From: CAYLSV01 sp964386435
GTDB lineage: Bacteria; Planctomycetota; Phycisphaerae; Tepidisphaerales; Tepidisphaeraceae
Direction of reading: 5' to 3'
Length of the DNA stretch: 35,592 nt
Assembly (NCBI GenBank): GCA_964386435.1
Contig: CAYLSV010000035.1
Coordinates: 1 to 35,592 of the forward strand
In this document: positions 30,372-35,592 of the stretch, in pieces
Layout of the letters: each line of letters starts with the position of its first letter
Numbering within the stretch: position 1 is the first letter of the stretch
The notes under the pieces: generated by a model
The model's database searches: none
Told to the model about the DNA's origin: nothing
Seen by the model: only the letters and a program-made list of their open reading frames with translations
Program-made: the position numbers and the translations under genes

Positions 30372-33300
30372 GCTTCCCAGCCCGCCGCCCGTCGACGGCG
30401 GCGGGGCGGGTCGGTGCTGGTGCTGGCGGTGGCGGTGCTGGTGCTCTTGGCGGTGATCGGCACGGCGTTCCTCGCCACCACCGGCCAGGACGCCGCGGCC
30501 TCGGGCAGCGCGGTGACGGTCAACACCCAGGGCGAACTCGCCGCCGGCACCGCCGCCCAGGCCGAGGCGGCCCTGGTGCAGAGCCAAACCAGCGGCGCCA
30601 ACCGCGTGCGGCCGGCGGTGCCCGACACGTTCGGGGCCGGCCTCGGCGATCAAGTGCCCACGCCGTTCACGGCCACGGTGCCGGGGCAGGCGGTGGGGCA
30701 GGTCGACTTCTCGACCACCCCGCCGAGGAACTTCTCGGACGATTTGTTCAAGGTCAGCCAGACCAAGCTCTTCGGCGGGGCCGGGGCGTTCGGGCCGCGG
30801 CTGGGCTACCGCACCGACGGCGGGGCGAGCTTCCGCCTCAACGCTTCTCAGCCCAGCATCGGCGACGGCCTGATCGCATCACGCGTGCCGATCCGCGGCA
30901 ACCCGACGTTCGTCGTCGGCTCGGGCGTGGGCACGTACACCTCCGGCGGCGGGGCATACAACCCGTTCGGCTGGCCCGGCATCACGCGGCCGATCGGGGC
31001 CGATGTCTTCACCAGCCCGTGGCGGCCGGCGGCCGGACCGGGGATTGTCGCGCCCGCCGGCATCACGATCAACACCTACCCCGCCGGCAGCCCGCTGGAG
31101 TGGACGCCGGCCGACTCGATCCACAGCAACATGGACCTGACGGCGGGGTTCGGCTACTCCGACGGCCTGATGGAGCCCACCGCCGTGCAGCTCAGCGACG
31201 GCAACATCTACCCCGCCTTCCTGGTGCATTTGGGCGACGCCGGCACGCTGCCGGCAACCGATGACGGCGTGTTCCTGATGATCGCCGGCGACGCCGATGG
31301 TGACGGCATCGCTGATTCGGGGCTGGTCAAGTCGAACTTCAAGCTCAGCGGCGGCTCCGTCAACGGCGTGCCGGCGGCCGATATCACGTTCTTCGAGACC
31401 ACCCGGATCATCGACAACAACTCGGCGATCAACGTCAACACCGCCCACAGCCGCGGCCGCAGCTACGCCTACGTCGGCGGCGGCGGCGAGCAGAACCTGA
31501 CCCGCGTCGCCTCGCCCGGCTTCTTCCTCAGCGACGTCGGCCAGGAAGAACTGCTCCGCACTTACGACGGCGTCGGCACCGACGCGAATCCCGCCGACGA
31601 CCCGGACGCCGAGATCGGCGACGGCCTGTACCAGCCCAACGGCATTATCCTGCCCGGCGAGCGGCTGGGCCTGTGGCAGACCCGTCACGGCGACCTGGCC
31701 AACGGCACCGACTTCGGCCTCCGGTACGCCACGATCCCGCTGATCAGCGGCACGCAGCAGAACAGCAACGTTGACCCCGGCGACCCGGTCGGCCTCGACG
31801 GCGGCACGAACAGCCGGCTGATCCCGTTGGTGGACCAGCCGTTCGCCGGCGGCAACGACTTCGCCGACAAGGAGGCGGCCGGTTTGTACCGCAACGACTT
31901 CCGGTTCTTCAGCCTCAACCACGCCCTGGACGCCCAGCAGGCCCGCCGCATCGGCAACCCCGGCCTCTCCAACCGCTTCGACGCCAACGCCGTCACAAGC
32001 TTCGGCAGCTACGGCCTCGACGACGCCGCGGCCCTGGCCAGCCGGTTCACCGTCGAGCCGGTGGGGGCGAGCAAGAGCCGCGTCGAAACCGACCTTGCCG
32101 CCTCCGTCGCCTATAGCCCGCTGTTCGACCTCGCCGCCGACGACTTGGGCATCGGCCCAACGCCGCAGCAGACGCAGGCAACCAACCCGCTGCCATGGTT
32201 CGTCGGCAACTTCCTCTACGACTACGAGAACCCGAGCGACGTCCAGCCCGGCGGCGCATTCATTAACTGGCGGCCCCGCAAGGCCCTGCTGACGGCCCAC
32301 AACCCCACCAGCAACGCCGCCCCCACCCGCCTCCGCGAGCGGGGCGAGTGGCAGCCGGGCGCCGACTACTACTTCGGCGACCTCGTCCGCTGGCAGGGCC
32401 GCCGCTGGGCCTGCGTTCGGGAAACCGACGTCGCCAACGGCCTGACGGGAGAACCCCAAACCTTCGCCGGCAACGACTACTGGCAGGTCCTGGCGTGGGA
32501 CGACGTGCCCAGCAAGACCGACATCAACACCGCCCCCTTCAACGAACTGTGGCTCGCCTTCTGGCAAGTCATGGCCGAGCACGACCCGAACACTTCAGCC
32601 CTCACCAACGACCAACCGGCGGTGGCCACGCCCTTCGAGGTGGCGGACCCTCGCGTCGTGGGCCCGGCCGACGGCACGACCCCGGCCGCCGAGTTCGCGG
32701 TCCGGCGGGGCGGGCGGGCGTTCAACACGATCGACGCCTACCTCGGCCTCGACTTCACCACGGAGCGGCCAAGCCGACCAAACGCTCGGCGTGACACGGC
32801 GGATCTGCCCGCCACCCCCGCCGGCAGCCGTTACGCGGCGCGATCCTCGCCCCTGACCACCGGCACCGAGAACGAGGATTACCACCCGCTGCGCATGTTC
32901 CGCAGCCCGATCCGCGACCCGCGTCTGTTCAGCGGCGACAACAGCACGGGCGTTGGCGTTACGCTCGCGGCCGAAGAGGTCATGAAGCTCCGCGCGGCGC
33001 TCGCCGCCGTCAATGCGGTGGACATGCGAGACGCCGACGACAACCCGACGGTGCGCCGCGTGCTGCTGCGGGTCGACACCCGAGACGGCTCGCAAGGCAC
33101 CAACATCGAAGGCGATGAAGAAGCGTCGGACACCAACTATGCCGCCGCCGACGACTTCAATGACAACAACTTGGAGGATTTCCCGGTGGAGGTCTTCGTC
33201 GCCGGCACGGAGCGGCAACCGTTCATTACCGAGTTTTACGGCAACACGAACACGCTCAAGGACTACAGCGCCACCCCCACCGGCACCGGCGATCCGGGCG

Positions 33301-35592
33301 ATGGTGGGCTTGGCATCAACCCGGTGCCGTACGTCGTGATCGAACTGCACAACCCGACCGACCAGCCGATCGACCTGACCGGCTGGCGAATGGCGGCCAT
33401 CGACCGCACCTACGGTAACGCGGCCCGCAGCGACCTGTCGGATACTGCCGGGACGCCGTACCTGCTCGGGTACGACGTCGGCGAACCGGCAACTTTCGGC
33501 GAGGGGGCCCAACGGATCATCGAGTTTGAGAACTCGACCCGCGTTCTCTGGCAGCCGATGACCGCCGAGGCGACCGACACGCTCGACAACTCGCCGTGGT
33601 TGCGTGCCGGTGAGGTTCACCCCCGCCCGGTGATCCCGGCGGGCGGCTACATGATTCTCGAGAACTACGCCGACACCGTGGTCGACGCCGGCGACCGCGC
33701 CGGCGACGACAACTTCACGCCGGCGAGCCTGACGGATGAGCCGGTCTACCGGCCGACCAGCAGCGGCCTGCCGCCGAGTGGACCTCCGCGCCTTGCGAAT
33801 CCGACGCCTAGCGCCACCGTGGCGGCACTGCCGTCGGTGGAGCGACGATTCGTGAAGGATCTACACAAGTTTCTCGATAAGGAGATGGTGCTGCTGCGTC
33901 CCGTGGCAAGCGATGGAACCCAACGGGGCACGGCCGTTTACGACAGCACTGACGACGACGCCTATGCGAGTGGCGAGGCCGATGAGGCTGACGCCCGCGG
34001 TGAGGCGCTTGAGGGGCGGCGGGGCGGCAACGTGGTGCCGTTCATCCCCGTCGACTCGTTGGATCTGACCGGCTTCTTTTGGGGCCTGAGTCCGACCGCC
34101 GACGATCGGGAGAGCCGTCCGGCGACTTCTACCACTGCTGCGGTCGCGTACTACAGCCGTCAGACGTTCGACCCGAACCTTGACGCGGACGGGGCCAACT
34201 GGCGGTTCGTCTACCCGGGCCGTTACGCCGGCGTCCTTAACTCCGACGCCACGGGCAGCGGCTCGGGCACGTCAATGAACCAGCAGGGCATCTACCGCGA
34301 CACCTTCAACGTCGATGACGACGAACCGGACCCGTTCACGGGTCTCGTGGAGACGCCGATCGGCTCGGGCACCTTCATCCGTCAGGCGTTCCTGCCCAAC
34401 AACGTGCCGCCGGCCAGCACCGACCCGGACGTGCCGACGGTTGCCGCCGCGCGGCAGGATGGCCCGGAGCGGCCGGGTTTTGGCGCCGACAGTCTCGGCA
34501 ACGCCGTTACCAGCCGAAACTTCGCCGCCACCTACACCAACACGTTCCCCATCCAACTCGGCGGCACCACCGTCGGCACGTTCAACGCACCCGGCGCAGC
34601 GGCCAACGCGTTGTACCCCTACGGCGGCTTTGCACGGGCCGGCGACATCCTTGGTGTGCCGTTCATCGGCTCGTACGTCATCCGCGACATCAGCGAACAG
34701 GACCCCACCCGCACCAACCGGCTCATCGAGGTCAACGCCGTCACCATGGACAGCGTCTTCGCGGAGGACACCGACCCCCTCAACGACTACGACGGCTCCG
34801 AGGACGGCACGCAGTACCGCGAGCAGGTCGGCCGGTTCGTGGTTGGCAATTCGGAGGCCAATGCGGATGGTGCGTTCGTCAACGATCTATCGCCGATCTC
34901 GCCCGATATTGACGGCAGCAGCGTCGACAGCGGGACATACCTGCTGAACAACGACATCGCCTTCACCGATAGTCATCTGACCAAATACCGCTATCGGTGG
35001 GCCATCGATTTGCTCGACCACTTCACGGTCGGGACGCCCACGGATGATCATCTGCCGCACATCAGCCCGGTGGCTTATGTGCAGGCCCAGATCGACGTGA
35101 TCCAGGGGTTGCTCGACCTCCCCACGTCAGACTCACGCCGGATCAACAACACCGTGGCGGCGAATCGGGCGGCGAACGTGGCCGTGCCGGCGGCGGTGCA
35201 GAATGATGATCCGCTGCGGGCGCCCAGCCGCACCTACGCCGTCGCTGTGGGCGGGAACCAGACGACGCTGCAGCTCTCGAGCAACCTGCCGCAGGACTTT
35301 CGCGACGGCACCAGCACGCTGTTCGCCGGCAAGCTCATCCACTGCGTCAGCGGCAACAACGTCGGGCAGTGGCGGCGGATCACCAGCTACGTCGGCGGCA
35401 CCACCGCCAACGCCGCGCTGCGGACCGTAACGGTTGACTCGCCCTTCAACAACTCGGCGTTCGGCAACCAGCTAGGTCTCGGCCGCGTCGATGGCGGCGG
35501 CAACGTCATCGCCCCCGACATCTACGTCATCCTCGGCAACGCCGAAGACGAGATCGGCACGCAGGGCCTGGTCAACATCAACACGGCCCCAG
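30372..35592 (+). CDS. Giant GspK/PilX-like minor pseudopilin, partial at both ends
   Basis: One frame is open from 30315 to the window edge, more than 1,700 codons, against roughly 300 for normal GspK. The N-terminus has AARRRRRGG followed by SVLVLAVAVLVLLAVIGTAF, a prepilin-like helix without Glu at +5, as in GspK and PilX. Family-like INxNTA phrases occur at 31428 (INVNTA), 32519 (DINTAP) and 35571 (VNINTAP, the last codons here). At about 32346-32503 a CBM5/12-like module appears (EWQPGADYYFGDLVRWQGRR, then DYWQVLAWDD). At about 33318-33668 there is a lamin-tail-like module (VPYVVIELHNPTDQPIDLTG, then VIPAGGYMILEN). The real start is probably ATG 30171; the 5' part is corrupted. It is last in the G-H-I-J-K order. 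It is probably inner-membrane anchored with a huge exported domain; carbohydrate or surface binding is inferred. Confidence 0.82.

Noticed and set aside
1..35592. CRISPR array, rRNA, insertion sequence or prophage
   Set aside because: No regularly spaced repeats, rRNA motifs, transposase or phage structural genes were seen on either strand.

Overview
This is high-GC bacterial DNA with two runs of N (3144-3185 and 30190-30199), so it looks like a draft or metagenome assembly. The gene content points to Planctomycetota, probably Phycisphaerae. The pointers are an excisionase-type HTH fused to a receiver domain, a TPR protein carrying two RNA polymerase alpha C-terminal domains, a fused two-acyltransferase aminolipid synthase next to a lipid N-methyltransferase, tandem DUF4058 genes, and unusually large prepilin-like proteins. 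This placement is inferred from families; there is no rRNA in the window.

Layout. 1-3369: two tandem paralogous secreted HEAT/STN-like proteins and an exonuclease-endonuclease-phosphatase family membrane protein broken by an N run. 3437-9637: TPR/alpha-CTD regulator, RNase D (minus), a receiver protein overlapping a DNA-repair-type radical SAM gene, an HTH-receiver protein, and a TonB-like protein (minus). 9697-13259: an APP1-type lipid phosphatase facing a two-gene minus-strand operon that probably makes N-methylated ornithine-type lipids. 13420-13491: tRNA-Thr(CGT). 13502-20495: PdxJ, two unrecognised proteins, two DUF4058 paralogues, RadA, a decayed HigA-like antitoxin and PrmC. 20523-24965: an acidic secreted protein with a clear terminator, a GYF_2/two-TM protein, an LpxL/HtrB-like acyltransferase and a divergent FRG-like protein.

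25072-35592 is the most distinctive region. Five plus-strand genes follow the order of type II secretion pseudopilins G-H-I-J-K. The first three are joined by GTGA stop/start overlaps. The K-like gene is still open at the window edge after more than 1,700 codons. It has a PilX/GspK-like N-terminal membrane segment, a CBM5/12-like module, a lamin-tail-like module and repeated 'NTA' motifs. Its 5' end is damaged: a 10-N gap is followed by about 170 bases that encode a piece of an unrelated beta-propeller protein in another frame, most likely a misassembly.

A second theme is palindromic DNA. A REPIN-like doublet (26765-26853) lies inside the coding sequence for the I-like prepilin leader. A 40-base inverted repeat (19499-19615) has the same 37-base spacer. 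A 39-base inverted repeat (8630-8723) sits between convergent genes, and a single REP-like hairpin (29978-30002) precedes the K-like gene. No REP-associated transposase is present in the window.
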